A stretch of 64,000 bases of DNA from Chrysopilus asiliformis. Lineage: Eukaryota; Arthropoda; Insecta; Diptera; Rhagionidae. The notes beneath the pieces are model-generated. The model worked only from the letters and a program-made list of their open reading frames with translations, was not told the DNA's origin and did not search any database. The translations under genes were made by a program, and so were the position numbers. Positions 44,197 to 56,320 of this stretch are shown here, piece after piece (positions within the stretch are counted from its first letter, which is position 1; each line of letters starts with the position of its first letter). The stretch is from contig OZ035962.1 in the NCBI GenBank assembly GCA_964034945.1, positions 74,911,597 to 74,975,596 on the forward strand, in the 5' to 3' direction.

Positions 44197-44595
44197 TGCC
44201 GCGGTCACACGACGCTGTTTTGCCAGCCGCTGGCTGCTGTTGGTTAGTAGCGCTGGCAAGTAGCAAAACAGTGGTTTGACATTTTAATCTGGGATATTTT
44301 TTAAATAATAAACGTAACATACAAATTTAAATACATAAACGTAAAAAAACAAGTTACAATAAACAAAGTTTACCACTTATCAGACTTTTTACAGCTCAGA
44401 AACCATGTGACAGGGTCACGTGATCCCTAGTAGCGCTGGCAAAGTAGAACGGTCTCTACTTCACTAGCGCTGCTAAAATCATCACGTTGCTGCTGGTAGT
44501 AGCAACGCACTAGGGTTCACACGGTGCTGCTGAAACGGCTGCTAACAGCCAAACAGCCACTAGCGCTGGCAAAACAGCGTCGTGTGACCGCCGCA
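44197..44595. mobile_element. Harbinger-type MITE, TAA duplication
   Basis: TAA | TGCCGCGGTCACACGACG ... CGTCGTGTGACCGCCGCA | TAA. 399 bp; both arms carry repeated CTAGCGCTGGCAAA / TAGCGCTGG and CAGC-rich words. A 72-codon minus frame starts within the element and is accidental. Confidence 0.88.
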
Positions 44596-44598
44596 TAA

Positions 44599-46449
44599 GA
44601 AACAAAAAAGGGAAGGCGAAAAGGAAAAGTCTCAAATATTGGTTAAATTTTCTTCCTAAGTCTTTACAAATCGTATTGTTTCTAAAAATTAGTTTTTTTT
44701 CTTCTTCGAGTGAATTTAGATTCTGCATTTTGAATTGGGAAATCGTCGCTTGAGTATCGTTTTGACGTATACGTAATTTATGACATCTGATCTGAGATAT
44801 TAGCGTTTAAGATATTAATGTAATTTATGCCAAGAGCCGCATGCTCATGTAGTGTAAAAATCTTTGTAGTTCTACTAGTAGCATAGTTTAGAGATATATA
44901 GTTAGGAAAGGCGTAAGAATTTTTTCCCTGAAGAAGAGTACATTATCGTCCGTTTCATTTGCTTTGTAAAGACACTAATTCACAGAAATAGATAGAATGC
45001 GCCTCGCCTATTAAGCCCTATACAAAAGAATGGGCCAAAGTCACTATTGGTTTCTCTGTTACACGTTGGCCTTTTTAGGAGTACCAACTTACATGTTTTA
45101 TGTTAAATTATGAGGTTGGAAACCGAAAGATAATATCGCGGGAAAGCGAGAAAATTTTGAAAAAGGTCTTAATAAAAAATTTTGAATTCATTCATCTAGT
45201 AGTGTAACCTAAAATAAGACTAGGTTAAAATAAAACGACAGTACTAAGTTTAGAACGCAAAAGCTAGAGTTTGAATGCAAATTTTCATACAAAAAGTATT
45301 GAATTCACGAACCTCTCCATATGCTATTGGCAAAACTTGTGACCTCAGTGTAGTACGGAAAAAAGACACACTGTAGTCTTCCGGATGGAAATGCATAGCA
45401 CAAACTTTAGAACTTTTTTTAAGTCTTCTTCATTTATCTTTAAAATGTTGCACCATAACAACCGCCAATTTTTATCTTTTGGAAACCTGCAAACCAAAAA
45501 AATTCCAGAAAAGCCCGACATAAATTTTATTATATTACTTGAACATCGCGGCAGTATTTTTTTCCGTCCCTGAACAATTTGCCACTGCACATTTCATTTT
45601 TTAAATTATTTAAAAAATTTCGGATTGAATTTTCGTAATAAATTTTACTTAAAAATGCCAACATCTATTTATAGTAGTTTCTCGCAAACCATTGCAAGCA
45701 CAGAAATTATGGGTTGTGGAAAAATATCATTTAGAGTACTGACACAAAGCCCAAAATCCAGTACAACAATGAGAGCTATGAGGGTTACCAACGCTCAAAA
45801 ATATTTCTGTGCAATCCAGATTTGAATTTACTTCTTGAGCAAACCGTATAGGGGGCAAATTACCATAAGCATTGCAAAAGTGCTACAACTAGTTTTCTCT
45901 TTCACACGTTGGCCTTTTTGACATTTGGTTGGCCCACTTGAAATAGCAGATCACTCATTCTATATATTTCTGTGCACTAATTGCTTTTGTGTGAGAAATG
46001 CAAAACTTTCGGGATATTTCGTATTGTCGGCAGAACATTCCGCAACAAGGCATACGTTAAGCAACGTAACAAGTGCAATAAAAGTATTTTTTTTACTGAA
46101 AAATCCTATCGCCATTGACAGTTGACGAAATTATGAAAGGCCGCTGGCGGCCCTTGTGTATGTATTGGTCCAATATTTTGGTTTGTTCTGTGCGAGTATT
46201 ACAAAATGATTTTTTTCAACACGTCCATTTGAGCTAAATGATAAAAAGAGAGAAATGATGCTGTCGACTACGGGATGATGCTGTCGACTACTTCTTTCTA
46301 CAGGCGGCAAACGGAAAACCACGTTTGTGTCTTATCTATAGTAAGTCTCTAATCTATGCTAGTAGGTGTTTGCGAGTAGCTAAATTGAAAGTTAGATTTT
46401 GTTGCTATACCGTACCCAAAATATGCTTTTCGGAACGCTTTTGCCACCT
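44599..46449. other. No gene recognised
   Basis: Frames of 60-80 codons only. A segment GGGCCAAAGTCACTATTGG ... ACACGTTGGCCTTTTTAG at about 45031-45080 has partial echoes at about 45905 (ACACGTTGGCCTTTTTGAC) and 47393. Confidence 0.5.
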
Positions 46450-46453
46450 TTAA

Positions 46454-46703
46454 CACGTTAGCTACCATGTGAGTCACCGGTGTACACACACTATTGTCAT
46501 TACCGTCAGTTTCTCAAGTTCCATGGTTGAGTGCGGTCGCTCGTGCGGTACAAAGGGGGTTTTTTTTGTGGAGCATGGAGTTCGTTTTTGTCTGTATTGA
46601 TCTTGTGTTCACTGGTGACTCACAAAGTACAGAAATGATTTTTGCGTTTTTTCCCAGTGTATACTAGCGGAGTAAGCGTTTTTTTTGGCTGGTAGCCAAC
46701 GTG
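46454..46703. mobile_element. piggyBac-type MITE (TTAA)
   Basis: TTAA | CACGTTAGCTACCATG ... CTGGTAGCCAACGTG | TTAA. 250 bp, with inner inverted words GTGAGTCACCGGTG / CACTGGTGACTCAC. Confidence 0.88.
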
Positions 46704-46707
46704 TTAA

Positions 46708-48102
46708 AAAACCGTCAGTTTGGTTACATTGTAGTATCCAACTTAAGTGGTTTGAGCGTTGCGAAACCTTGCATTAAGGACTAGAAAGTCAATACGATTT
46801 TAGGGCGTTTTTAACGGGACTTTGTTTCAATACGACTTTGGGGCATTTTTAAGGGGACATAGTCTAGTAGCATTATAGATTATAGTCACAACGGGGGTGA
46901 CTGTTATGATCTAACCCAGTAAAACACAGTATTTTCAGGAATATAACTACCGTGGCACGGGGACTCAATGTAGGTATTGCACAAATTTAGTAGCCGCTTT
47001 TTGAGTATGTGATAGTACTGTAACATAATTATTTTCTTTATTAGACTTTTCTAAACGTTAATTGCGGAAAATATTAATAACATTTTATGTTCCGCTCTTT
47101 GCAGAATTTGTTTTTCGCTTGGGCAAAAGTCACCCAGTTGTTGGTATAACTTTGTCCCATTGCATGTTTTTCTTAGAAAGACATTTTCACCCCTTGAATC
47201 AATAGTGTACGTTTCATTTTCAACTAATAATACTACATGTACTATGACTCACACTATTTTGCGCGGCAAACAATTACCGGTATTTATTTGAAAACGAATT
47301 ACTACAACGAAGATACTAGTAAAAAATAAAAATCTGTAATATCAGAAATGTAGGCCATATTGGGATGACAAACTTTTTTGTGAGATGGGCCAAAGTCACC
47401 CGCCGAAGGCCAATGTAATCCCGTTTTACCGTATCTACAAAAATGCATTTAAGAGATGACATTTTCGTTTTAAAAATATATCAGTCCTTATCAAAATTCA
47501 ATAACAATGGGAAAGAATTAGAAGCTTCGGCGTCCTAAAATCCAAATTATAATAATTTATAAAGAACTAGGCATTCCATTTATCTTTAATGCAATCGTCT
47601 CTGGAGATTTCGCTATAAAATCCATTAGTGGTTTTTAGGTCAAGTTACTTTTAATCTATATAATCGAATAATCCCTTATTTTTCGGCGTAGCTATAAATC
47701 CTCCAACCTCCTCTAAAAATATTGAAATCAAAATGATTAATTTTTGTTGTTTCATGGAACTGTATTAGGGTAACGGATATAAGTATTATGAATCCATAAA
47801 ACGAAAGGCTATGAAAACAGATTTTATTGAGTTTTGAAAAAAGGATAATTTCAATTGAAAACAGAATAAAAATATTGCATACATTTTGCATGGTTTTTGG
47901 GGAAGGTAAAGTCAAGTCTTCGAATGAGCAAAATTTGTACTACCCCTTCCCCTCTCAATCTTGTTGTATTACAACAGAGACTGGGATTTAAAAAAAAGAT
48001 TTCGTTACAATTTTTCTTTCCTGCGGCTCGTACTTACAGTTTTATATGAATATAGAACAATAGATAAATTGCAATATTTGAAAGGATTTGTCGCGTTACT
48101 GA
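46708..48102. other. No gene recognised
   Basis: A+T-rich; frames at 47676 (79 codons, minus) and 47961 (65 codons) not recognised. Confidence 0.5.
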
Positions 48103-48627
48103 TCAGTACCAGGAAGACCGAGCCATGCTCGGCGAACTCAAAATCCTACTTTTGCTGATTTTTGGGGAAAAACTAAATTCACATTATCTTTACAGAGCTT
48201 TTCCAAAGTTTTTAAATTCCCGACCTAGAAATCTAGAACTAAAACTAACGCGCGATAACAAAATTTCATAAAAATCAGTTGAGTGGTTAATGAGTAATCG
48301 CTGTCACTGATTTTTGAAACGTTGTTTTGAGACACCAGGTGAGGGTTATCGAGGAGAGGGAAAAGTCAGGGTTGTAGTGGTGAAATCGAAAGTCCTTAGC
48401 CCCCTTAGTAATACTGTAAAGTTTCATTAAGATCGGACCACCCAATTCGAAGTTACCAGGTGAGGGGTATCGAGGGGAATTTTCACAGAGGTGAGACCTA
48501 TCTAGATCGATTCCTTGTCCCCGAAAATCCCTAACCACCAATTTTCTTGAAAAGCGTTAGGCGGGTATTCGAGATCGTTTGTGCAGACAGACAGACAGAC
48601 AGACATTCCTCGTATTATATTATAGGA
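48103..48627 (-). mobile_element. Non-autonomous Helitron, copy 2
   Basis: Inverted copy of 34979-35620: 5' TCCTATAATATAATACGAGG at 48627, 3' hairpin CCGAGC..GCTCGG then CTGA followed by T. It has one 121-bp unit where the first copy has two. The base before its 5' end is G rather than A, because it sits directly after another Helitron end. Confidence 0.85.
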
Positions 48628-49200
48628 CTAGCTTGAAAGAACCCGGCGTTGCCCGGGTAGTAATAAATTTTTGAATATGAAAAAATCCTTTTTTTTCAAA
48701 AGTATTTTGATGTATAGAAAAATTATGCAGTAATTATATTTCAAACAATTTTCTGTTCATATTTTTTTTGGTTTGACGCACTGTTTTCAAGAAAATTGCA
48801 AATATTTTTTCCATCTGCTTGGGAGAAAGGGAATAGAGCGAATTCCCTTATTGCCAGACACTTAAGATTTTTGCATTTATGTTGTAACATATGTTGAACA
48901 ACCATAAAATAGTTTCAGAGATAGCTGAGGAAGGGATTGGTCGAAAATTTACCCTGACAGATAACCTATCCAACACTAAAAATTGTATAAAAATCCGTTC
49001 TGTAGTTTAGTAGATAGCAGGAGAGGGGGCTCGCACCATGTAGAGCGGAGTAGTTTGAGTGGATGAAAATTTATTTTATGATTGACCTGCCCAACACTGA
49101 AAACCGTATTCAAATCCCTTCAGTGGTTCAGAAGATAACAGGTGAGGGGGTGAAAGGGGAGCCGATACCGCGACCACACCTAACTATAAATCGTGGTCAT
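48628..49200 (-). mobile_element. 3' end of a different Helitron
   Basis: On the minus strand the last bases before 48627 read ACCCGGGCAACGCCGGGT, TCTTTCAAG, CTAG and then T. This is a GC-rich hairpin, a 9-nt spacer and CTRR, a standard Helitron 3' end. Upstream sequence (to about 49200, boundary uncertain) contains CCCAACACTGAAAACCG and TATCCAACACTAAAAATTG repeats. The 5' end was not found. Confidence 0.6.
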
Positions 49201-49369
49201 GATACATAGTCTATGTTGGTGCAGTAGTTCTTGAGTTTATACGTTACTCCATCTCACAAATCAAAAAAATTTATAACTCTATCTCACAAATCAAAAAAAA
49301 AAAACGTTTCCGCACCCCAATAAGTTTGTTGCTGCACTCCAGATTGGGGACCTCCACACTATATGTGTA

Positions 49370-49691
49370 TCAAACCAAACCAATCGCTGGACACAAAAAT
49401 GAACTACACCAGGGTGTTTGGAATGACAAAAGATTTTAATTTTAGCATGTCCGACCGTCTGTCTGCCCGTCTGTCGTCTGTCCGTCTATATATCCGTGAA
49501 TATCATAACTTTCGGAAGGATTGAGCTAGAGATTTGAAATATTTTCAGTTGCGTTTCTCGTAAATGGCAATGCTAAGTTCTTGAACTAGCAAAATCGGAC
49601 CATTCCCTTCTCCATATAAATGAAACTTTTTTCACAATTTTCTCGAAAACGGTGAATTGCATTGACAAATTTATAAAGCTAAAATGTTTTT
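49370..49691 (-). repeat. Family B repeat, part 1
   Basis: ATGAACTACACCAGGGTGTT, CATGTCCGACCGTCTGTCTG, AGGATTGAGCTAGAGATTTG, CTCCATATAAATGAAAC and TTCTCGAAAACGGTGAATTG; interrupted by a family A copy. Confidence 0.8.
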
Positions 49692-49883
49692 TATACCCGT
49701 ATGGTGAAACCAAAGGGTATATTAACTTTGCTTTACCGTTTGTAACGCCAAGATCCCGTCATCACACACAAAAATGAATTACACCAGTGTGTTTAGAATG
49801 ATAAAAAAAATTGAATTTTGCATGTCCGTCCGTCTGTTCGTCCGTCTGTCCGTCCGTCCGTCCGTCCGTCCGTCCGTCCGTCC

Positions 49884-49953
<70 letters not shown>

Positions 49954-50344
49954 CTGTGGCGCGGATTGCGGGCGCACGGATTGAGCTACAGACTTGAAAT
50001 TTTGCGCAGATCCGTTTTTCGTAAAATGCGAGGCTAAGTTCGTTAATGGGCAAAAATGAACCATTAGGGGGGGTACCCCCCATACGAACGAAACCGATTT
50101 TTGCGAATATCTCAAAAACGGTGCATCTTATCAAAAAAGTCCAAGAACAAAAGTTTTTTAGAATATGATTCTACATAAAACTCCCATACATCAAAATCCG
50201 ATTGGAATAAGTTTTAAAAAATCTTATTGGAAAGTTTTACTTCAAAGAGGAATTTTCATACAATTGTTCGAATTTTGATACGAATATCACCATACGGGTC
50301 TCCAATGATTGCCAGATTGGCAATTATAGCTTTTGTTATGTTTT
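49692..50344 (+). repeat. Family A repeat with expanded microsatellite
   Basis: Full copy from TATACCCGTATGGTG to CTTTTGTTATGTTTT. The CCGT/CTGT block spans about 49826-49956. The 113-117-codon frames on the minus strand and 87 on the plus strand are its translation (RQTDRQTD / VCLSVCLS). It sits in a family B repeat whose halves rejoin around ATGTTTT. Confidence 0.9.
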
Positions 50345-50600
50345 GAATATGATTTTACATAACTTATCTATACATCAAAATTCAGTTAGACTACCTCTTT
50401 CCCCTCCCCGATACCCATTGAATACTTTTTCCTTATTTTCTCGATTTTCTCGAAAACGGTGCATCGTATCGAAAAGTTTATAACGACGAAATGTGTTTAG
50501 AATATGATTTTATACAACTTATCTATCCAGTTGGACCACTCCTACCTCCCTCTCCCATACAAATAGATTTTTTTAAATAAACGAATTGGTCGGTGACAAA
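50345..50600 (-). repeat. Family B repeat, part 2
   Basis: GAATATGATTTTACATAACT, CTCGAAAACGGTGCATCG, TATAACGACGAAATGTG and CTCCCATACAAATAGATTT. Confidence 0.8.
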
Positions 50601-51529
50601 ATACATTATTTAAATTCGTTCTCTATAAAATGAATAATTTAAATTATCAAATTGCACAAAAGCAGTGGATGAATAAAGGAAATTTGTGTTGATGCAAGTC
50701 CAGATTCGATGTGCCGCTAACCTCACTTTTGGAAATCACTATGTTCTGGAAAAAATCACAAAATTCAACACCAATCCATTTACGTTCACGTGGTCACTGA
50801 GTAAATTCCTTGATTCACTTCGTTGTACACAAAATAAAATACTTTCGACGATTTAAAAGTGGGAAAAACAGCGATAATTTGCGCACTATATCGATAAACA
50901 ACCGCTTCGCATCGATCATCAATGAGGAAAGAGCAAATATATTTCTCAGTTGTCAAACGCGAGTCTGAGAGCGTAACGGGATCTGTTGGCGATAAAATTA
51001 TTGTGAGGTACAAAATTTTCCGTTTTTCAATTCCAAATACAATATTTTCTCTTTCCATACCAAAATCCCATACAAAATGCAAATTTCAATTTTTCCGATA
51101 TTCCCGTTTTTCCCCAAAATTTTTCTCGACTTTTCCAACAAAACGAAAAAAGATTTGAGATTTTTGATTTGGAATTACTGAAATTGCAAACCAGAAAACC
51201 GCTCCCCTGAAAGTATGCAATTTCGGTTTTCCTAGATTTTCCAACTTTTCCGGTAGAAATTTCCAATTTTCGGCTCCGTTGTGTTTTTATATGTTGGAAT
51301 ACGAATCGAACAAAAAAAACCCCATGCAAATCGGATTATATTCAGCCGAGTTATGGATAGTCAAACGGACCACGATTCATTTTTATATATAAAGATAAGG
51401 GGGTGTTAAGATTCTCCTTTGGTTATTACGCTTAAGATGAATTAAATCTAAAACTCCAAATTATACTCCAAATGTTATATTTCATTTTACCTCCAAAATA
51501 GCATTATTGATATTGATTATTTATTTGAT
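50601..51529. other. No gene recognised
   Basis: Minus frames of 98 and 100 codons at 50786 and 51027, and a plus frame of 78 at 50922, overlap; none is recognised. 51030-51300 is rich in TTTTTCC/GGAAAA words. Confidence 0.45.
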
Positions 51530-51700
51530 CAGGGATGAGAAACATTATTGTAACGAAGCGAAAATAACGAAATGATTTTTCGGCTTTTTCTTCAAAATTA
51601 CGTTATAGAAATTTAATTCCGTTACATAAACGAAATACGTAACGAAATCCGAAAAAAAAAATTTCGTTTGTTCGTTACACGGTTTTGATTAATCGCGAAA
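51530..51700 (+). repeat. Possible hAT end fragment with AACG words
   Basis: CAGGGATGAGAAACATTATT, GTAACGAAGCGAAAATAACG, AAATGATTTTTCGGC, TACGTAACGAAATCC. Same layout as 37534-37676. The other end was not found. Confidence 0.55.
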
Positions 51701-52199
51701 AAATGTTCAAAATTGGATGGGTTAGATCTATGTTAGCAAAGGAATGTTGAACCTTAAATTCTAATATCTAGCCTGCGAAGTCATGAAAGGAAGAAATAAA
51801 ATCAATTGTAGATTTTTGTTTTAGTGAAAAAGTAGAGTTGTGAAAAAGCATACTGACGAACAAATTGGAATTTTCATCAAAAATTCAAGAAAAAAAAAAT
51901 AGGTAAACTGTGAACTATTCAAATTAATTTGAGCAGATATTGTTTTGTGATATGTTGTCTCTAATTTTGATGCTTAAATTTACCACTTAAAAGGACAAAA
52001 TAACTTACGCAAACGTAATAAAAAAATAGAAAATTCGCGAATTTTGATTTTATATATCCTTGGTATATATGCTTTTTATATATGCTTGTGGATTTATAGG
52101 AAGTGATATGGTGTAAAACTCGACTCGTACTTGAGCATCAGTACGGAACTGTTAAGTTAGAGTTATAATTTTTTAAAAACAAAAAAAAATTGTTTCTGA
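51701..52199. other. Nothing recognised
   Basis: A+T-rich spacer. Confidence 0.45.
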
Positions 52200-52477
52200 G
52201 GCTCCGTTTACACCTACGATTTTTCCTTGAATTTCTCCGCGAATTTTATTGAGAAATAATTACACGAATTTTGTTCATCTATCGCAGAATAAATCCACTT
52301 AGCAAAAGTGGTAAAAATTTTAATTTATTTAGGCGATTTTGTATGAACAAATTTCGGTTCCTATGTCTTTCTGGAAAAAGTTCAGAATTTTGTTTTGTAA
52401 TGTAAACGTTTGTGAAACTTGACTTTAGTGTCGCAGAATAAAATTCGTGGAATAAAGTTTCAGTTGTAAATGGCGGC
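52200..52477. mobile_element. Harbinger-type MITE, degenerate
   Basis: TGA | GGCTCCGTTTACACC ... CAGTTGTAAATGGCGGC | TAA. Inner inverted words GCGAATTTTATTGAG / CGCAGAATAAAATTCG. 278 bp. The left flanking TGA is presumed to be a mutated TAA. Confidence 0.6.
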
Positions 52478-52480
52478 TAA

Positions 52481-54113
52481 CACTCTCAATGGAAAAATTG
52501 CGACTTGTTCATTAAATTCCGTTAACCCCTTAAGGAGCCATTTTTTTTAAATAAAGATTTTTTTTCTCTCTAAAACTATTAATATCGACTGAAGATTTGG
52601 GAAAATATTTGTTGTAATGGTGGCAACTATCGAAAAAAAATTTTAAGCTAATATCTCTAGGGGCACTTTTTGTTATGTTATCCCTCGGCGGCTTTTATCA
52701 AAATGTTTCTGAAAATGATACCTCAATTAGGTGGGTATAAAAGGATTTCCCTTAGAAGTTCAATGGAAGCTGTATCCAGACAGAATCATTTCTCATGTCC
52801 TGATTTTTATATATGTATATATTCTCCAAGCCTCAAATTTTGCCTTCCTAATTCTTCAATCTGTGAGTTGTTAGCTTTTTTAAAGGTTAAGCCAGGGGAA
52901 CGCCAGGGGAAGAAATTCGTTTAACCTCCAGCGATTCCTGGAATTCCCTATAACTTGTGTATCGAAACAACTCCATTAATAATAATTTAAGCCAAGACGG
53001 GTTATCTTTGCTTTCTGCGAAATTCTTACATAATATTTCTTGGCGTTCGTTTAGCGGATTTTAAATTGCGTGGTGGTATTTTTGAGGAATTTCAAGCGAG
53101 AATTTATTTCAGCTCGTTGTGTGCCCTGAATCCCCGTAAAATAAAAGAATTTCTTGGAAAATCTCAATCGAAACTTGCTATGCATATGAAATATTACCAG
53201 CAGTCGATGTTTCTAGCGTAAGACACTAAATGGAAAGATCAAATATGGGTGCGCCTTGATAAACCATTTATTTTTATTGATATTCTAAAAATATATCCAG
53301 TGTTTTCTTTAGAAGTTTGAAGCATTTCAGACAACACTTGTTTGGCTTTTAAATATTTATTCAATGTTTACCGAAAAAATTAAAAATTATGATCAAGTTT
53401 TCACAGGACATGGCCTCTTACTGATCTTGCTTTGAAAGAAAAATGTTATGCGTTGTTGAATATTGACACGGACCAAAACTTTTCCTTCTGCAAAACGAAA
53501 GGCTAAAATAATTTAGACTTTTTTTATATTTCTTTTTTAATGCTTTAATAAATAGTTGTTTTTGCGTAAGGCTAGAATTAAGTATTTTTTTAAGATTGTA
53601 GCGCTTAGGGTAACACCAATTTAACGTTTTTAAGAATAATCTGTTAACGGAGAGAAATAATAGAACATATGTATAAGAAAAATTGTGATAGGGTAAAGTA
53701 GGATAATATGAGACCCCTTTTATCTTTCTTACATATTGGGCGTTGATAGCAAAAGTGGACCAAGCCACATAATCGAGTTTTTGAAGCTTTTCCACTTTTG
53801 TACTATTATTGACTGTAAATTTTTGGAAAAAAAACATTCTGTGGACTTTATTACTCAATGTTGAAATGTTCTTTTGTGCATCCAAACATATTTATCCAAA
53901 AACTCACTCGCAATAGTGATTCAAACACAAAAAACTCACGATTTCGACATGTGGATTAGTCCACTCTTGCTCTGATAGCCCCATATAAGAACGGTATTAA
54001 AATTACTTGAAAAATAAAAATTATAAGGGCGTATGTTCCCAGGACTCAATTTGATGAGTCCGCAACACCGACTGCACATATGGCTTAAAAGTTGCATTAT
54101 TTCGGCAATTATA
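52481..54113. other. No gene recognised
   Basis: Contains the 155-codon minus frame 53418-53885, with a K/N/Y/F/S composition and no recognised motif; not called. The frame at 52670-52924 (84 codons) is also unrecognised. Confidence 0.5.
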
Positions 54114-54197
54114 ATCCGATAAGCAATTATAATCCGATAAGCAATTATAATCCGATAAGCAATTATAATCCGATAAGCAATTATAATCCGATAAGTT
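54114..54197 (+). repeat. 18-bp minisatellite
   Basis: About 4.7 consecutive copies of GCAATTATAATCCGATAA, identical or nearly so. Confidence 0.9.
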
Positions 54198-55148
54198 TAA
54201 TGTTGTGAGAAATCAAAGTCGAAATGTTGTAGATTAAGACAATGTAAAAAAAATTGATTTGGCCAAAGTATGCAGTAGGCATAAACATTTTTTTTTTGAA
54301 AAATGAACCGTTCTCGAAAAAATTACAAAAATCTTTTTTCTTTGTGGAAAGAGTGGATCAATTTTTCACGTTTTTTGACAAGGTTTAATTTTTTATCTAA
54401 AAAACGGGTCTGTGCCAAATTTCAAGTTTCTAACTCACTCAGTTCTCGAGTTTTTTAGTACTTTTGTATAGTAAATTCCAATTTAATACCCGATTTTTTT
54501 ATTATATGGGGTTTCATCATCTCATGGCTAAGTGAACTAAATTCAGAAGAACTTAAAAAAAATATGAAATGAAATAATATAGGTTAAATTCTTTATTCGT
54601 AACTACATAATATTACATAATAAATTACATAATAAAAACCAGCAGAACATACAGAAGTTCCTCTATTTAAGACGCCTCCATTTAAGACCATTTTAAAATG
54701 ACGTTCAATGTTTTATTATCAGTCTTGATATACGACAACCAAAATTTGATAAACGACGCTTAAATTCTTAGAAATTAGTTTTAAATCATGAAACTTTTAA
54801 TTAATTCCAAATATTGGCATGAAACAAACTTCCTTCATTTTCACAAAATTGACAGAAAACAGTGCCCGACCTTTATTTACGACGTTTCAAAGTACTGGTA
54901 CTTCAGTACAAGACCGGTCCAGTGGTTTTAGTGGTCCTGTACTGGAGAGGAGAATTTTTAGGGAAGTCAAAACAAACAAAAAAAAAACAAAAATTTTGTA
55001 AACCTTTTAAAATTTTAGGAAAAGTTAACAACTTTATTTCCGCTATTGAACTATCATTTTTTGCAGGCGAAAGGTCAGATCCGATGAATATGGAGAAAAA
55101 ATCAATTAACTCCGTAATGAATCCCTCGATTTAAATGATCCAAGTGTG
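54198..55148. other. No gene; decayed module at 54280-54480
   Basis: GAACCGTTCTCGAAAAAATT, GTGCCAAATTTCAAGTTTC and TAACTCACTCAGTTCTCGAG echo the module shared by families A-D. The two 60-90-codon frames at 54819-55134 are unrecognised. Confidence 0.45.
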
Positions 55149-55151
55149 TTA

Positions 55152-55552
55152 AGGTGCCGCTCCACATGAGAGTAAATGCCGGCGAGAACCTCTCGATAGC
55201 AGCTACTCGCAAATGGACACGTCTCTGAGAGTCGCTCGCAGAAACTCGCAAAAACTCGCAAAAACTCGCAAAAACTCGCGAGTTAGTTTCTGCGAGCTGT
55301 CAAAAGTTATTCTACTCTCTAGTCGACAGGCCTCCACTGAACTCTCGGAGAGTAGCTCGCCAGATACGAAGAGCGTTTGAATTTCTCTAGTAGCTCTCGA
55401 GAACGCTAGAAGCTAGAAGCTAGAAGCTACATTTCGACAGTAGCGATAGAAAAATCGCCGAAATTAACTCTCAAATGGACAACCTCCTGCGAGTAACTCT
55501 CGAGAGTTTTTGAGAGTTACTCGCGTTTTTTCCCTCATGTGGAGCGACACCT
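55152..55552. mobile_element. Harbinger-type MITE, TTA duplication
   Basis: TTA | AGGTGCCGCTCCACATGAG ... CTCATGTGGAGCGACACCT | TTA. Same family as the 21389 relic, without coding sequence. 401 bp, with short tandem runs of AAAACTCGC (55255-55280) and GCTAGAA (55408-55428). Confidence 0.9.
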
Positions 55553-55555
55553 TTA

Positions 55556-56320
55556 GAGATATTTATGAGTTTCTCTCAGAGTTCTTTCATTTGGTACCCA
55601 TCCGGATTGTGATAAACTGTGTATTCATTCATACCTTAAGAAAAAAATTGGTTTATCTATTAACCTAAATCTAAATAACCTATCGTCCAATAAATGAATA
55701 ATTTCCACAAAAAACTGATAAATGAAGAGTAACTTCATGCGAAAGGAGTAAAATAATTGGAATGTACTAACAATCAAGGCTACGAAAAATTTGAAATATT
55801 CGTTGGTTATTTGGAATAAACAATTAGGGTTTTAATTATTATTTTTTAACTTCTGTTGAATCGAAATGAAAAACAGGTTAAAATTGTAAAGTTTTCAAGG
55901 GCTTTCAGTTGTTATACAAAGGGAGACTTTTACTTTGATCAAAACTCAACCATTCATTGATGTTGTTTTCTTGCGTACTGATTACTGATAGTTAGTAAGA
56001 AACTAAACCTCATTGACCTTAAAAGTCATAGCTTTGAGTCCAAAAAATCTTGGAATTATGGAAAACCACGAAAAAAATATCAAAAGGTCAACCACACGCG
56101 TTGACATCGAAGAGTAGGTATGTTTTATGCAGTGCCAAATGAATGTACCTGCGGCATGTCGCGTCAATTGCTTGCCACACAGGTTGGAGGGGTGAGACGA
56201 AGTTTTAAAAAATGTGGATTGTTGCAGTTAGTTTACTTGAGTGGTAGACGATTGCATTGCATTTTTAAGCAACAAAATCGGGTTGTTTGTCCGAAATTAG
56301 TATTTTGGAGAGATTAACAG
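55556..56320. other. No gene called; possible intron
   Basis: Frame 56120-56317 (65 codons) is unrecognised. A short, more G+C-rich stretch at 56115-56190 may be functional. Confidence 0.4.

Noticed and set aside
49762..50134. Frames encoding RQTDRQTD or VCLSVCLS repeats (also at 17.6 and 25.6 kb)
   Set aside because: Translations of the CCGT/CTGT microsatellite in family A repeats.
53418..53885. 155-codon open frame on the minus strand
   Set aside because: Low-complexity K/N/Y/F/S composition, no recognised domain, no promoter or splice context; expected by chance in A+T-rich DNA.
54114..54197. CRISPR-like direct repeats
   Set aside because: Units are contiguous without spacers and the DNA is eukaryotic; it is a minisatellite.
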